This document shows positions 19,392-27,888 of a stretch of 44,617 bases of DNA, piece by piece. Below the pieces are notes generated by a model. It had not been told where the DNA came from and ran no database searches. It saw only the letters and a list, made by a program, of their open reading frames with translations. A program made the translations under genes and the position numbers. The DNA comes from an uncultured Pelagibacteraceae bacterium (lineage in GTDB: Bacteria; Pseudomonadota; Alphaproteobacteria; Pelagibacterales; Pelagibacteraceae). How positions within the stretch are numbered: the stretch's first letter is position 1; every line of letters begins with the position of its first letter. Where the stretch lies: NCBI GenBank assembly GCA_902574045.1, contig CACGMG010000005.1, forward strand, positions 1 through 44,617, written 5' to 3'.

Positions 19392-19622
19392 GTCCTTTCT
19401 ATTTTTATCTTAATTTTTATTAAATTTATATATTTTTGATTATAAGCTAAGCAATAGCTTAGCGTGCATTCTGTGAGAATGGGATTTTAGGATAGAATTT
19501 GTATATTTTATAATCATTGATGTTTATGTAAGAAATAATTGTGTCTTTTTCAAGGAAATTATCGGGACAAAAAACTATTCAAAGCTCAATGTCCCGTTAA
19601 TTTATGTTTTTGGAAATAAGAT
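19392..19622. other. structured intergenic region between cold-shock gene and tRNA-His
   Basis: 231 bp without a recognisable gene. It holds three inverted repeats: GCTAAGC-AATA-GCTTAGC (19446-19463), CATTCT-GTG-AGAATG (19467-19481), and CGGGACA (19563-19569) with TGTCCCG (19590-19596) around a 20-base loop. The local G+C in these arms is above that of the surroundings, a trait of structured RNAs in such AT-rich genomes. It could be the 3' UTR of the cold-shock mRNA, an independent small RNA, or a processing leader for tRNA-His. None of the hairpins has a convincing T run on the minus strand. Confidence 0.45.
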
Positions 19623-19835
19623 TTAAGATGTTTTCTGCAATTTAACTGCGGAAGGACCTTTTTCTCCATTCTCCACTTCAAACGTTAACTCATCACCTTC
19701 GTTTAAGTATTTTAAACCAGCTTCTCTTACTGCTGAAGAATGAACGAACACGTCTTTTTCTTTGTCTTCTCTTTCAATGAAACCATATCCTTTAGTACCA
19801 TTGAACCACTTAACTTTACCTTTTAGTGTACTCAT
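19623..19835 (-). CDS. cold-shock domain protein (CspA family)
   Basis: A 70-residue single OB-fold RNA/ssDNA chaperone. RNP1 is KGYGFIE (15-21) and RNP2 is VFVH (29-32), with [10 protein letters not shown] ahead as in CspA. Start ATG with AAGGAAAA about 9 bases upstream. It has a consensus promoter at 19894-19922 and a hairpin at the predicted mRNA 5' end (19869-19886). The subtype (CspA, C, D or E) cannot be told by eye. Confidence 0.97.
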   Translation of the reverse strand: MSTLKGKVKWFNGTKGYGFIEREDKEKDVFVHSSAVREAGLKYLNEGDELTFEVENGEKGPSAVKLQKTS

Positions 19836-19868
19836 ATTATTTACTTTTCCTTATTTGTTATTAACTTT

Positions 19869-19886
19869 AGTTAGCATTTGCTAACT
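19869..19886 (-). promoter_or_regulatory. 5'-terminal hairpin in cold-shock mRNA leader
   Basis: The inverted repeat AGTTAGC-ATTT-GCTAACT lies between the promoter and the ATG. The predicted start site (about 19887) places it at the very 5' end of the RNA, where it could protect the message or respond to temperature. Its core resembles the hairpin at 19446-19463 on the other side of the gene. Confidence 0.55.
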
Positions 19887-19893
19887 TGAGATC

Positions 19894-19922
19894 CTTAAAC
19901 AGACTTGCGCTTAAAATGTCAA
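19894..19922 (-). promoter_or_regulatory. sigma70-type promoter of the cold-shock gene
   Basis: On the minus strand TTGACA (19917-19922), spacer exactly 17 bp, TTTAAG (19894-19899). Perfect -35, 4/6 match at -10. The predicted start is near 19887, giving a leader of about 52 bases. Confidence 0.65.
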
Positions 19923-19968
19923 GAGATGATTTTAAATAAATCTGATAATTGTCTTTTTGCAACAGTTA

Positions 19969-21075
19969 TCAATAAATAAATACCAAAATACTTGCTATTA
20001 GTACGAGGCCTAAACTTGTATAAACAAGTTTATTTTTCACTATATTATACTTTATTTTGTTGAGTATTGACTCTTTATAACTTAATCCCGCATTGTCTAG
20101 ATCAGCAGATTTACTGAAGCCTTTATCTCTACCTATTTTTAAAAACTTTGATTTTCTGTGATCGTAAATTTCATCTTTTGAAAGATTTTCAAACTCATTT
20201 AAATTTTTAATTATCGTATGTTTAATGTCTTCGGCTATTGCATCTGGGTTTCTATGAGCTCCTCCAAGCGGTTCAGGAATTATATCGTCAATTATTCCAA
20301 GATTTAATAAATCCTTTGCTGTCATTTTCATTGCTTCGGCTGCTTGAAGAGACTTACTTGGATCTCGCCAAAGAATAGACGCACATCCTTCTGGAGATAT
20401 AACAGAGAAAATTGAATTTTCTAACATGATGACTTTATTAGATGAGGCTAAAGCTATTGCTCCACCTGATCCACCTTCCCCAATAATTATTGATATATTC
20501 GGAACAGTTAACGCCATAGAAATTTCTATAGAATGAGCAATTGCAGAAGCTTGCCCTCTTTGTTCTGCTCCGATACCTGGATAGGCTCCAGGTGTATCAA
20601 CAAAAGTAATTACTGGAATTTGAAATCTATCAGCTAATTTCATTAACCTTACACATTTTCTGTAGCCTTCTGGACTCATCATTCCAAAATTTCTTTCAAT
20701 TCTTGAATTTAAATCTTCACCCTTTTCTTGGCCGATGATTAAAACCGATCGATTATTAATTAATCCAAATCCAGCAATTACAGATTTGTCGTCACCGAAA
20801 AATCTATCACCGGATAATAAAGTAAATTGGTTAAATATTTTGTTTATATAAAATTTTGCTCTGGGCCTATCTTCATGACGAGCTACAAGTGTTTTTTGCC
20901 AGCTGTTTAAATTTTCGTAAGTGTCTTTTAGCTTTTCATTAATTTCTTCCTGGGTGTTTCTTATTTTCTTTGTATCTACTTCAGAAATTCCTTCTGAGCC
21001 AAAAGGATTTTTTAAACCTTCCACTTCTTCCTCTAAAGCTTTTATTTCTTTTTCAAATTCTAAATAGTTTTTCAT
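19969..21075 (-). CDS. accA: acetyl-CoA carboxylase carboxyltransferase alpha subunit with C-terminal membrane segment
   Basis: Carboxyltransferase alpha subunit, which with AccD makes malonyl-CoA for fatty acid synthesis. The start is ATG 21073-21075 (MKNYLEFEKEIKALEEE, the family N-terminus); the frame extends 12 codons further, but these do not fit. It has a coiled N-terminus, LSGDRFFGDDKSVIAGF, MMSPEGYRKCVRLM, FVDTPGAYPGIGAEQRGQ, and GEGGSGGAIALA. Length is 368 residues against about 319 in E. coli. The excess lies at the C-terminus and ends in a 19-residue hydrophobic stretch (350-368, LVYTSLGLVLIASILVFIY), a likely tail anchor. The reading frame shows no break before it. Confidence 0.95.
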   Translation of the reverse strand: MKNYLEFEKEIKALEEEVEGLKNPFGSEGISEVDTKKIRNTQEEINEKLKDTYENLNSWQKTLVARHEDRPRAKFYINKIFNQFTLLSGDRFFGDDKSVIAGFGLINNRSVLIIGQEKGEDLNSRIERNFGMMSPEGYRKCVRLMKLADRFQIPVITFVDTPGAYPGIGAEQRGQASAIAHSIEISMALTVPNISIIIGEGGSGGAIALASSNKVIMLENSIFSVISPEGCASILWRDPSKSLQAAEAMKMTAKDLLNLGIIDDIIPEPLGGAHRNPDAIAEDIKHTIIKNLNEFENLSKDEIYDHRKSKFLKIGRDKGFSKSADLDNAGLSYKESILNKIKYNIVKNKLVYTSLGLVLIASILVFIY

Positions 21076-21154
21076 AAGAGTTAGTATAATTAAATTTCTA
21101 ATATAGTTCAATTAAGTCAATAAATTGTCACTTTAACCTAGATATAATTAATAA

Positions 21155-21183
21155 TTGACATTAGATACTAGGTAAGAGACAAT
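21155..21183 (+). promoter_or_regulatory. promoter of the glycine riboswitch-glcB transcript
   Basis: TTGACA (21155-21160), 17-bp spacer, GACAAT (21178-21183, 4/6 match). The predicted start near 21190 coincides with the first bases of the riboswitch aptamer, which supports the call. Confidence 0.6.
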
Positions 21184-21189
21184 AATTAC

Positions 21190-21336
21190 AGATCGGGAGA
21201 GACTATTTAGATATAGCGCCGAAGGAGCAACCACCCCGGAAACTCTCAGGCAAAAGGACCGCAAATATAAACATTCTGGAAAGAGATAATATCTCACCGA
21301 AGGAGTAAATCTCTCAGGTACCAATACAGATGGGGT
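21190..21336 (+). ncRNA. tandem glycine riboswitch upstream of malate synthase
   Basis: Two aptamers in tandem. The first (about 21190-21263) holds GGGAGAG, GCGCCGAAGGAGCAA, and AACTCTCAGGCAAAAGGACCGC. The second (about 21272-21336) holds AGAGATAAT, CACCGAAGGAGTAAA, and ATCTCTCAGGTACCAATACAG. The CCGAAGGAG and CTCTCAGG blocks are the conserved glycine-binding core. Glycine riboswitches in front of malate synthase are known from SAR11, where glycine activates the gene; the direction of control here is inferred from that. The RNA ends only about 8-17 bases before the candidate start codons, and I see no terminator, so control at translation initiation is plausible. Confidence 0.95.
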
Positions 21337-21352
21337 CAAAAGATTGGTGCAA

Positions 21353-23521
21353 ATGAGTTTAATTAATAAAAATGGGCTTCAAATAAATTCAACACTTTAT
21401 GAATTTATAAACAAAGAAGTTATTCCCGACACTAATATCAATTCGGAGGATTTTTGGAATAAATTTTCTAAAATAGTGCATGAACTTGCGCCAATTAATA
21501 AATCGCTAATTGAAAAAAGAAAGTCTATTCAAAAAAAAATAGATAACTGGCATCAAAATAACAATGGTAAAGAGTTTGATAAAAATGAATATACAAAGTT
21601 TCTAAAAACTATCTCGTACTTAATAGAGGAAAAAGAGAACTTTGAAATTGAAACTACAAACGTTGATAAAGAAATAGCATCTATTGCTGGACCTCAACTT
21701 GTTGTTCCAGTGGATAATGCTAGATATGCACTTAACGCTGCTAACGCTAGATGGGGTAGTTTGTATGATGCCTTATATGGAACAGATGTTATTTCAGGTG
21801 AAAAGGGATCAGGTTGGAATGAAGAAAGAGCAAAAAAAGTAATAAATTATGTAAGAAATTTTTTTGATGAAGTTTTCCCTTTGTCTGGCACGAGTTGGGA
21901 TGAAGTTACAGAATTTAAAATAAAAGATGAAAATTTAATTTTTATAAAAAAGGATAAAGAATATTCTCTAAAGAATAAATCTCAATTTATTGGTTTTAAC
22001 GGAGAAAAAAATAAGCCAAAATCAATTTTGATTAAAAATAATGATATTCATATCGATATTATAATCGATCCAAATCATATTGTCGGAAAATCAGACAAAG
22101 CCTCAATCTCAGATGTAATGGTAGAATCAGCGTTATCAACTATAATTGATAATGAAGACTCAGTTGCTGCTGTTGACGCTGAAGATAAAGTAAAATGTTA
22201 CCGAAATTGGTTGGGACTCATGAAGGGAGATTTAACTGCTAATATGGAAAAAAATGGAAAAAAATTTGTTAGAAAATTAAATCCCAACAGAAATTATATT
22301 TCTAAAGATGGAAAGAAAATAAGTTTACATGGAAGAGCTTTGCTTTTAAGTAGAAACGTAGGTCATCTTATGACAAATCCTGCGATACTTTTAAATGATG
22401 GATCAGAAATTCCAGAAGGAATTTTAGATGCCTTTGTAGCTACTCTATGTGCTTTACATGATTTTAAAAATAAAAATAATTCAAGAACTGGTTCTGTTTA
22501 CATTGTAAAGCCTAAAATGCATGGTCCTGAAGAAGTTGCTTTCACAAATACTTTATTCGAAAAAGTTGAAGAAGCTTTAGGAATAGAGAAATATACAATT
22601 AAAGTAGGAATCATGGATGAAGAAAGAAGAACAACAGTAAATCTTAAAGAATGCATCAGGCAAGTAAAAAATAGAATAGTTTTTATTAATACGGGATTTT
22701 TAGATCGAACTGGAGATGAAATGCATACGTCATTTGAAGCAGGTCCAATGATATTTAAAGGAGATATGAAAAAATCTACTTGGCTTAATACCTATGAAAA
22801 CTGGAATGTTGACGTTGGTTTGATGTGCGGTTTTTCTGGTAAAGCTCAGATTGGAAAAGGAATGTGGGCAATGCCTGATCAAATGGCAAATATGATGGAA
22901 CAAAAAATAGGACATCCTAAATCAGGAGCTAATTGTGCTTGGGTCCCTTCGCCAACAGCAGCAACTTTACACTCTATGCACTATCATAAAATTAATGTTT
23001 TTGATCAACAAAACAAAATTAAATCAAGAAGCAAAGCTAAGTTAGAGGATATTTTGGAGATACCAAAAGCTGATAGGCCTAATTGGTCAACAGAAGATAT
23101 CAACCGTGAGTTAGAAAACAATGCTCAAGGTATATTAGGTTATGTTGTTAGATGGATAGATCAAGGTGTTGGCTGTTCTAAAGTTCCGGACATTAATAAC
23201 GTTGGATTAATGGAAGATAGAGCTACTCTTAGAATATCTTCTCAACATATGGCTAATTGGATTCATCACGGGATATGTACGAAGGAGCAAGTAATGTCTG
23301 TCATGAAAAAAATGGCTAAAATTGTTGATAATCAAAATGAAAAAGACCCTGCCTATAATCGAAGTGGCAGAACTGGATATAAAAAAATGTCTGATGATTT
23401 CGAAAAATCAATAGCTTTTGCTGCAGCTTGTGATTTAGTTTTCAAAGGAAGAGTTCAACCTTCGGGATATACTGAACCTCTTTTACATGAAAAAAGATTA
23501 GAAAAAAAACTTTCTAATTAG
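21353..23521 (+). CDS. glcB: malate synthase G
   Basis: Condenses glyoxylate with acetyl-CoA to malate. 722 residues, the size of isoform G. Typical segments: [63 protein letters not shown], and [19 protein letters not shown]. The start is uncertain. I chose ATG 21353, but GGGG (21332-21335) is better spaced for TTG 21344 (three codons longer). The upstream riboswitch links it to glycine, which can feed glyoxylate. The stop overlaps the recR stop by 4 bp (TTAG, 23518-23521). Confidence 0.97.
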   Translation: MSLINKNGLQINSTLYEFINKEVIPDTNINSEDFWNKFSKIVHELAPINKSLIEKRKSIQKKIDNWHQNNNGKEFDKNEYTKFLKTISYLIEEKENFEIETTNVDKEIASIAGPQLVVPVDNARYALNAANARWGSLYDALYGTDVISGEKGSGWNEERAKKVINYVRNFFDEVFPLSGTSWDEVTEFKIKDENLIFIKKDKEYSLKNKSQFIGFNGEKNKPKSILIKNNDIHIDIIIDPNHIVGKSDKASISDVMVESALSTIIDNEDSVAAVDAEDKVKCYRNWLGLMKGDLTANMEKNGKKFVRKLNPNRNYISKDGKKISLHGRALLLSRNVGHLMTNPAILLNDGSEIPEGILDAFVATLCALHDFKNKNNSRTGSVYIVKPKMHGPEEVAFTNTLFEKVEEALGIEKYTIKVGIMDEERRTTVNLKECIRQVKNRIVFINTGFLDRTGDEMHTSFEAGPMIFKGDMKKSTWLNTYENWNVDVGLMCGFSGKAQIGKGMWAMPDQMANMMEQKIGHPKSGANCAWVPSPTAATLHSMHYHKINVFDQQNKIKSRSKAKLEDILEIPKADRPNWSTEDINRELENNAQGILGYVVRWIDQGVGCSKVPDINNVGLMEDRATLRISSQHMANWIHHGICTKEQVMSVMKKMAKIVDNQNEKDPAYNRSGRTGYKKMSDDFEKSIAFAAACDLVFKGRVQPSGYTEPLLHEKRLEKKLSN

Positions 23522-24123
23522 TTGCCTGTAACTGGAACCCTATTTTTAAACGCTGAAAATAATGTTCCATCATCTAATTGCTCTATTTCACCGCCAACTG
23601 GTAAACCTTGTGCTAGCTTAGTTATTTTAATTTTTCCATTTTTTATCGTATCCTCAATATAATGTGCAGTGGTTTGCCCCTCTACGGTCGCACTTGTGGC
23701 AATAATAACCTCTTTAAGATTATTCCTTTTAATTCGTTTAACTAAAGAATCTATTAATAAATTTTTTTGCTCGTAATTTTCGCTTGAGTTTAATGTACCA
23801 CCTAGTATGTGATAATGACCTTTATAAATATTTGCTGAGTCAATTACCCACATATCTGCAAGATTTTCAACTACACAAATTTTATCATAAGACTCATTCG
23901 TTGAACATATGCAAATTTTATCCATAATTTTTAAATTTCCACAATCAACACAACGTACGACACTTTTATATACTTGAGCTAATGATTTAGCTAAAGGCTT
24001 AACCATATTTTCTTTATTATTGATCAATTTTAAGATTATCCTCTTAGCCGACTTCGGTCCTAAACCTGGTAGTTTAGAAAACTGTTTTATAAGCTCGTTT
24101 ATCTCAGGAATATTATTGTCCAT
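23518..24123 (-). CDS. recR: recombination mediator RecR
   Basis: Part of RecFOR, loading RecA at ssDNA gaps. 201 residues. It has a helix-hairpin-helix segment ([17 protein letters not shown], about 17-33), a four-Cys zinc motif ([16 protein letters not shown], about 58-73), and a Toprim domain ([26 protein letters not shown]). It follows ebfC with a one-base overlap (ATG 24121-24123), the classic dnaX-ebfC-recR order. Confidence 0.97.
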   Translation of the reverse strand: MDNNIPEINELIKQFSKLPGLGPKSAKRIILKLINNKENMVKPLAKSLAQVYKSVVRCVDCGNLKIMDKICICSTNESYDKICVVENLADMWVIDSANIYKGHYHILGGTLNSSENYEQKNLLIDSLVKRIKRNNLKEVIIATSATVEGQTTAHYIEDTIKNGKIKITKLAQGLPVGGEIEQLDDGTLFSAFKNRVPVTGN

Positions 24124-24443
24124 TAAAAGGGAAGTTTAAAATCAGAGGGAAAATTTAGCCCTCCAGTAACTTTTGCGAGTTCCTCAGCTGATTTTTTTTT
24201 CATATTTTCTTTTGCATTATTATAAGCAGCAATAATTAAATCATTAATAATTTCATAACTTTCTTTTTTTGCTTCCTCACTTATTGTAATTTTTTTTAAT
24301 TCATAATCCCCAGTCAAAATTACGGTAACTAAATTTCCCCCAGCTTTACCTTCAACTTCAATTTTTTTAATTTGATCTTGCGCTTCCTTCATTTTGTCCT
24401 GCATTGCTTTAGCTTTAGATAGCATGTCTGAAAAATTAGTCAT
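24123..24443 (-). CDS. ybaB (ebfC): nucleoid-associated protein, YbaB/EbfC family
   Basis: A 106-residue DNA-binding protein with a coiled N-terminus (MLSKAKAMQDKMKEAQDQIKK), then VEGKAGGNLVTVILTGDYELKKI, and a C-terminal GGLNFPSDFKLPF. The family forms dimers that bind DNA. It overlaps dnaX by 8 bp and recR by 1 bp, so all three are likely made from one message. Confidence 0.96.
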   Translation of the reverse strand: MTNFSDMLSKAKAMQDKMKEAQDQIKKIEVEGKAGGNLVTVILTGDYELKKITISEEAKKESYEIINDLIIAAYNNAKENMKKKSAEELAKVTGGLNFPSDFKLPF

Positions 24444-26121
24444 TTTCGTTTTCCTCCACTATTTCAAGTAATTTAGCATCAGGAAAAGCTTTTTTAATTT
24501 GATCTGATATGTTGCTTTTTTTAAATGCTTCGAGTTGAGATGTTTTTCTTTCTAAATCTTTTTCATACATACTTTTTGCGTTATTATTCTTACTTAAAGA
24601 TATAATCCACCTTTCTCCTGTCCATAGTAATAATTTTTCGGTTAAATTTTTTATAAAATTTTGATTTAATTTTTCATTAAAACTAATATCTATTTTTCCT
24701 CTATTAAAACTTACTAATTTTACATTTCTTTCTAAATCATATTTAAGTTCTATTTCCTTTTCTAAAGTTGCTTTGTTAATAAGATCTTGAAAGCTCGTTA
24801 TCTCTAATTTAGCTTTCACGTCACCTATAGAAATTTCTTTTATTGGTTTTTTTTTAATTTGATCAATATTTTTCATCTGATTTTTTATTTGATTAATCTT
24901 ATTTTCTAGATTTTCTTCTTTTAAACTTTCTCCAATTAAATTTTCTTGTTTTTTATTTTCATTTTTTTCAAAATTACCTAATGAGATTTCTTTTTGCTGT
25001 TCAATATTTTTAAGATGAACTAATTGCATTATAAACATTTCAAGAGCTAAATTTTCGTTACCTACAACTCTAAGATCATCTATTGTTTTTATCGTAAGTT
25101 GCCAAAATAATCCTATGTCTTGCATATCAATATTTTTTGAATATTTATCTATTAGCAATATTTCATTTTCTGAAACGGTCATATCTTTTTTAATTTCTCC
25201 TAAATTAATTCTTCTGCTAAAAAGATATAAAACTTCAAGAATATCATTAAGAAAGTTTTTAGCATCTATTCCGTTATTGATCATCTCTCTTAAAAATTCT
25301 AAAGCTTCTTTTTCTTTTCCGTTTAAAACTTCTTTAAAAAGAGACAAAATTTTATCTCTGTCTGCCAGTCCAAGCATTTCTCGTACATCTTTTTCTTCGA
25401 TAGATTTTTCACTATCAATAGTTTGAGTTATCAAGGCTCTATCTAAGAGTGATACTGCATCTCTCACTGAGCCTTCTGATGTTCTGGCTATTAATCTAAT
25501 TGCATTTTCAGAAATTTTTCCACTTTCTTGAGTTGATATTTTATTTAAATGTTTGCAAAGACTGTCGACATTTACTCTTTTTAGGTCAAATCTTTGACAT
25601 CGAGATAAAATCGTTACAGGTATTTTTCTTACTTCTGTTGTAGCTAAAATAAATTTTAAACTCGAAGGAGGTTCTTCTAAAGTTTTTAGCAAGCCATTAA
25701 AGGCTTGTTTTGAAAGCATATGTACTTCATCAATAATAAAAATTTTATACTTTGCATTAGTAGGACTATATTTTGAATTTTCAATTAATTCTCTAACATC
25801 ATCAATACCTGTTTTAGAAGCTGCATCCATTTCTAAAACATCCATATGGTTTGAGTTAACTATCTCCTCACAAGTTGAACAAAATTTTTTAGCATCGCAA
25901 TTAATTTTGTTATTACTGTTTTTTTGACAATTAAGTGCTTTAGCAATTAATCTAGCCGTTGTTGTTTTTCCAACACCTCTTATTCCAGTTAAAAGATATG
26001 CATTTGGAGTTTTGCCAAGTTCTATTGCATTAAGAATCGTTTGGGTCATAGTTTCTTGCCCTATCAAGTCTTTAAATTCTTGAGGACGATATTTTAATGC
26101 TAAAACTTTATTTTTTGTCAT
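24436..26121 (-). CDS. dnaX: DNA polymerase III subunits tau/gamma
   Basis: Clamp-loader ATPase, 561 residues. Walker A GIRGVGKT (46-53), zinc Cys at 65, 75, 81 and 84, Walker B DEVH (131-134), sensor 1 LATTEVRKIPVTILSRCQ. Domain III ends near residue 368. A Lys/Glu-rich linker follows, then a tau-like C-terminus. In the linker, codons 423-425 (AAA AAA AAA) form an A9 run (24847-24855). Losing one A gives AAC CAA TAA at once, and gaining one gives a TGA nine codons later. Either way a gamma-like protein of about 427-434 residues results. It starts about 15 bases after the SRP RNA. Confidence 0.97.
   Translation of the reverse strand: MTKNKVLALKYRPQEFKDLIGQETMTQTILNAIELGKTPNAYLLTGIRGVGKTTTARLIAKALNCQKNSNNKINCDAKKFCSTCEEIVNSNHMDVLEMDAASKTGIDDVRELIENSKYSPTNAKYKIFIIDEVHMLSKQAFNGLLKTLEEPPSSLKFILATTEVRKIPVTILSRCQRFDLKRVNVDSLCKHLNKISTQESGKISENAIRLIARTSEGSVRDAVSLLDRALITQTIDSEKSIEEKDVREMLGLADRDKILSLFKEVLNGKEKEALEFLREMINNGIDAKNFLNDILEVLYLFSRRINLGEIKKDMTVSENEILLIDKYSKNIDMQDIGLFWQLTIKTIDDLRVVGNENLALEMFIMQLVHLKNIEQQKEISLGNFEKNENKKQENLIGESLKEENLENKINQIKNQMKNIDQIKKKPIKEISIGDVKAKLEITSFQDLINKATLEKEIELKYDLERNVKLVSFNRGKIDISFNEKLNQNFIKNLTEKLLLWTGERWIISLSKNNNAKSMYEKDLERKTSQLEAFKKSNISDQIKKAFPDAKLLEIVEENEND
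24847..24855 (-). promoter_or_regulatory. A9 slippery run in dnaX (possible gamma/tau switch)
   Basis: Nine consecutive A on the coding strand at codons 423-425. Thermus thermophilus dnaX makes gamma by transcriptional slippage on an A9 run at a comparable point, and E. coli uses ribosomal frameshifting near codon 430. Here both +1 and -1 products end within nine codons. A runs are common in this AT-rich sequence, so this is suggestive only. Confidence 0.4.
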
Positions 26122-26138
26122 TATGCAAATAAATTTAA

Positions 26139-26228
26139 GAGGCAGGCAACAACCTGAAAAATTTTCACTACGGCTGCTTCTTTTCAGACCTGACCGGGTT
26201 TATGAAACATCCACCTGATGCCAACCTC
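26139..26228 (-). ncRNA. ffs: signal recognition particle RNA (4.5S type)
   Basis: The conserved apical domain reads GGTCAGGTCTGAAAAGAAGCAGCC with interruptions of the helix as in all bacterial SRP RNAs (about 26171-26195): the symmetric loop (CAGG/AGCAG) and a GNRA tetraloop GAAA. The outer stem is formed by GAGGTTGGCA (26219-26228) and TGCCTGCCTC (26139-26148), which pair with one mismatch. About 90 nt, small bacterial type without an Alu domain. It binds Ffh and FtsY in membrane protein targeting. Ends are good to a few bases. A promoter lies just upstream, and dnaX follows after about 17 bp. Confidence 0.93.
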
Positions 26229-26234
26229 ATTGAG

Positions 26235-26264
26235 AGTATATCAACATCAATTTCAATACTACAA
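26235..26264 (-). promoter_or_regulatory. promoter of SRP RNA
   Basis: On the minus strand TTGTAG (26259-26264), 18-bp spacer, TATACT (26235-26240). Six bases downstream lies 26228, exactly the first base of the SRP RNA outer stem. The same promoter probably drives dnaX-ebfC-recR. Confidence 0.65.
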
Positions 26265-26286
26265 GACAAGATTTGTATTTTGTGGA

Positions 26287-27129
26287 CTATTTTTGCCTAA
26301 ATGCTGATGCTTCATACACGCCTAATATGTGTAAATTAACAGTATGAAATCCAAGTTCTTCCATGGCTTTTTTAACCCCAAATTCATCTAAGTGGCCCTC
26401 TAAATCTAAGTAAAAATTTGCCTGATCAAAAGTATTTTTAACTGAAAAACTCTCTAACTTTGTTAAGTTGACTTGATTTGTTGCAAATCCTCCCAAGCAT
26501 TTATACAAAGCTGATGGCTCACTTTTAACCCTAAAAATACAACTAGTTATAAATTTTTTATTTTTATCAAATTCTGGTTGTTCTATATTTTTCCCCATTA
26601 TCAAGAAACGAGTGACATTCCCTTTTTCATCTTCAATATTTTTTTCTAAAATTTTCAATTTATATATTTCAGCAGAAAGGCTTGAGGCTATTGCAGCAAT
26701 AGATTCATCGTTTCCTTCTGCTAACTCTTTTGCAGATCCTGCTGTATCGGCAGATACTATTGATTGAAATTTATTTTTATTAATAATTTTTTGACATTGT
26801 CCTATAGCCTGGGCATGACTCCTTACATATTTAATATCTTTTATATTCGCTTCTGGTTTACAAAGTAAATTATGCTCTACATTTAAAAAATACTCTCCGT
26901 GAATTTGAAGTTTATATTTTGGTAACAAGTAATGAATATCTGCAACTCTTCCTGCTAAAGAATTTTCTATAGGAATAATAATTTTATAATTTTCATCCTC
27001 ATAGGCTTGTTTAAAAGCCTCCTCAAAAGTTGTACAAGTTTTTATTTCTGTTTCTTTAAATAGATCTTTTGCTGCTATATGAGAATACGCTCCAAGTTCA
27101 CCTTGAATGGCAATTTTATTTTTTTTCAT
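26287..27129 (-). CDS. pheA: prephenate dehydratase (monofunctional)
   Basis: Converts prephenate to phenylpyruvate in phenylalanine synthesis. 280 residues with no chorismate mutase domain. N-terminal IQGELGAYSHIAA, then IIPIENSLAGRVADIHYLL, SAAIASS-like IAAIASSLSAEIY, and GNVTRFLIMG form the periplasmic-binding-like catalytic domain (1-180). A C-terminal ACT domain (about 195-280) is expected to bind phenylalanine; its usual ESRP motif reads ESFS here. It starts 14 bp inside the end of kdsB. The next gene downstream is the SRP RNA. Confidence 0.95.
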   Translation of the reverse strand: MKKNKIAIQGELGAYSHIAAKDLFKETEIKTCTTFEEAFKQAYEDENYKIIIPIENSLAGRVADIHYLLPKYKLQIHGEYFLNVEHNLLCKPEANIKDIKYVRSHAQAIGQCQKIINKNKFQSIVSADTAGSAKELAEGNDESIAAIASSLSAEIYKLKILEKNIEDEKGNVTRFLIMGKNIEQPEFDKNKKFITSCIFRVKSEPSALYKCLGGFATNQVNLTKLESFSVKNTFDQANFYLDLEGHLDEFGVKKAMEELGFHTVNLHILGVYEASAFRQK

Positions 27130-27883
27130 TTTTATCCATTATTTTTCTAATTTCAATTAGATCTTTCTCAGTGTCAACGCTTAGTGGAGATGACTCAGTA
27201 TAACCCACATGTATCTTCATATTATTTTCTAAAGCTCTCATTTGTTCTAGATTTCTTTCTAATTCTAACTTACTTCTTTTGAGATTTACATACTTTATTA
27301 ATGCTTTATTGGTAAATCCATAAATTCCAATATGATGATATCCATATTCAGTATGATCTGTAGTAATATTTCTATGGAAATCTGAAACCGGAGAATAAGT
27401 AGACTCTCTTATTGCTTCTTTGATTTTATTCTGAGGTATATGCTTTGTAAAAACTTTTACTACATTAGGATCATTAACATGATCAGGGTGAAGAAGGGAA
27501 GCTAAAGTAGCAATATCACACTGATTTTTTTTCATGTAATTTACCAAATTAGAAATAGCTCTTGGTTCTATGTTAGGCATGTCTCCTTGCAAATTAACAA
27601 TTAAATTTGGCTCTTTTTTAAGAACATTTTCAAAAACCTCAAAAATTCGATCTGTTCCTGTCTGATGACTGTCTGAAGTTTTAATAGCATTGCCTCCAAA
27701 TTTTTTTACAACTTTTATAATTTCTTCATCAGGGGTCGCAATGTATACTTCGCCCGAATTAGACTTAGTTGCAGCTTCATATACATGTAAAATCATCTCT
27801 TTATTGTTTATAAGTTTTAAGGGTTTGTTCGCTAGCCGCTGAGCTTTAAGTCTAGAGGGTATAATTATAGCAATTTTATTCAT
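27116..27883 (-). CDS. kdsB: 3-deoxy-manno-octulosonate cytidylyltransferase (CMP-Kdo synthetase)
   Basis: Activates Kdo with CTP to CMP-Kdo, the donor for KdtA (2609-3874). 255 residues from ATG 27881-27883, which begins the family N-terminus MNKIAIIIPSRLKAQRLANKPL; an upstream TTG at 27896 adds five codons that do not fit. Also present are NLQGDMPNIEP (Mg2+ site), YGYHHIGIYGF, and LELERNLEQMRALENN. There is no Shine-Dalgarno. Instead a 7-bp-arm hairpin (27889-27905) stands five bases before the ATG. It overlaps pheA by 14 bp. Confidence 0.95.
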   Translation of the reverse strand: MNKIAIIIPSRLKAQRLANKPLKLINNKEMILHVYEAATKSNSGEVYIATPDEEIIKVVKKFGGNAIKTSDSHQTGTDRIFEVFENVLKKEPNLIVNLQGDMPNIEPRAISNLVNYMKKNQCDIATLASLLHPDHVNDPNVVKVFTKHIPQNKIKEAIRESTYSPVSDFHRNITTDHTEYGYHHIGIYGFTNKALIKYVNLKRSKLELERNLEQMRALENNMKIHVGYTESSPLSVDTEKDLIEIRKIMDKNEKK

Positions 27884-27888
27884 AATTG

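Noticed and set aside
21076-21111. Longer accA N-terminus (12 extra residues)
   Set aside because: The AccA family start fits the ATG at 21075, and the extra residues are unlike the family.
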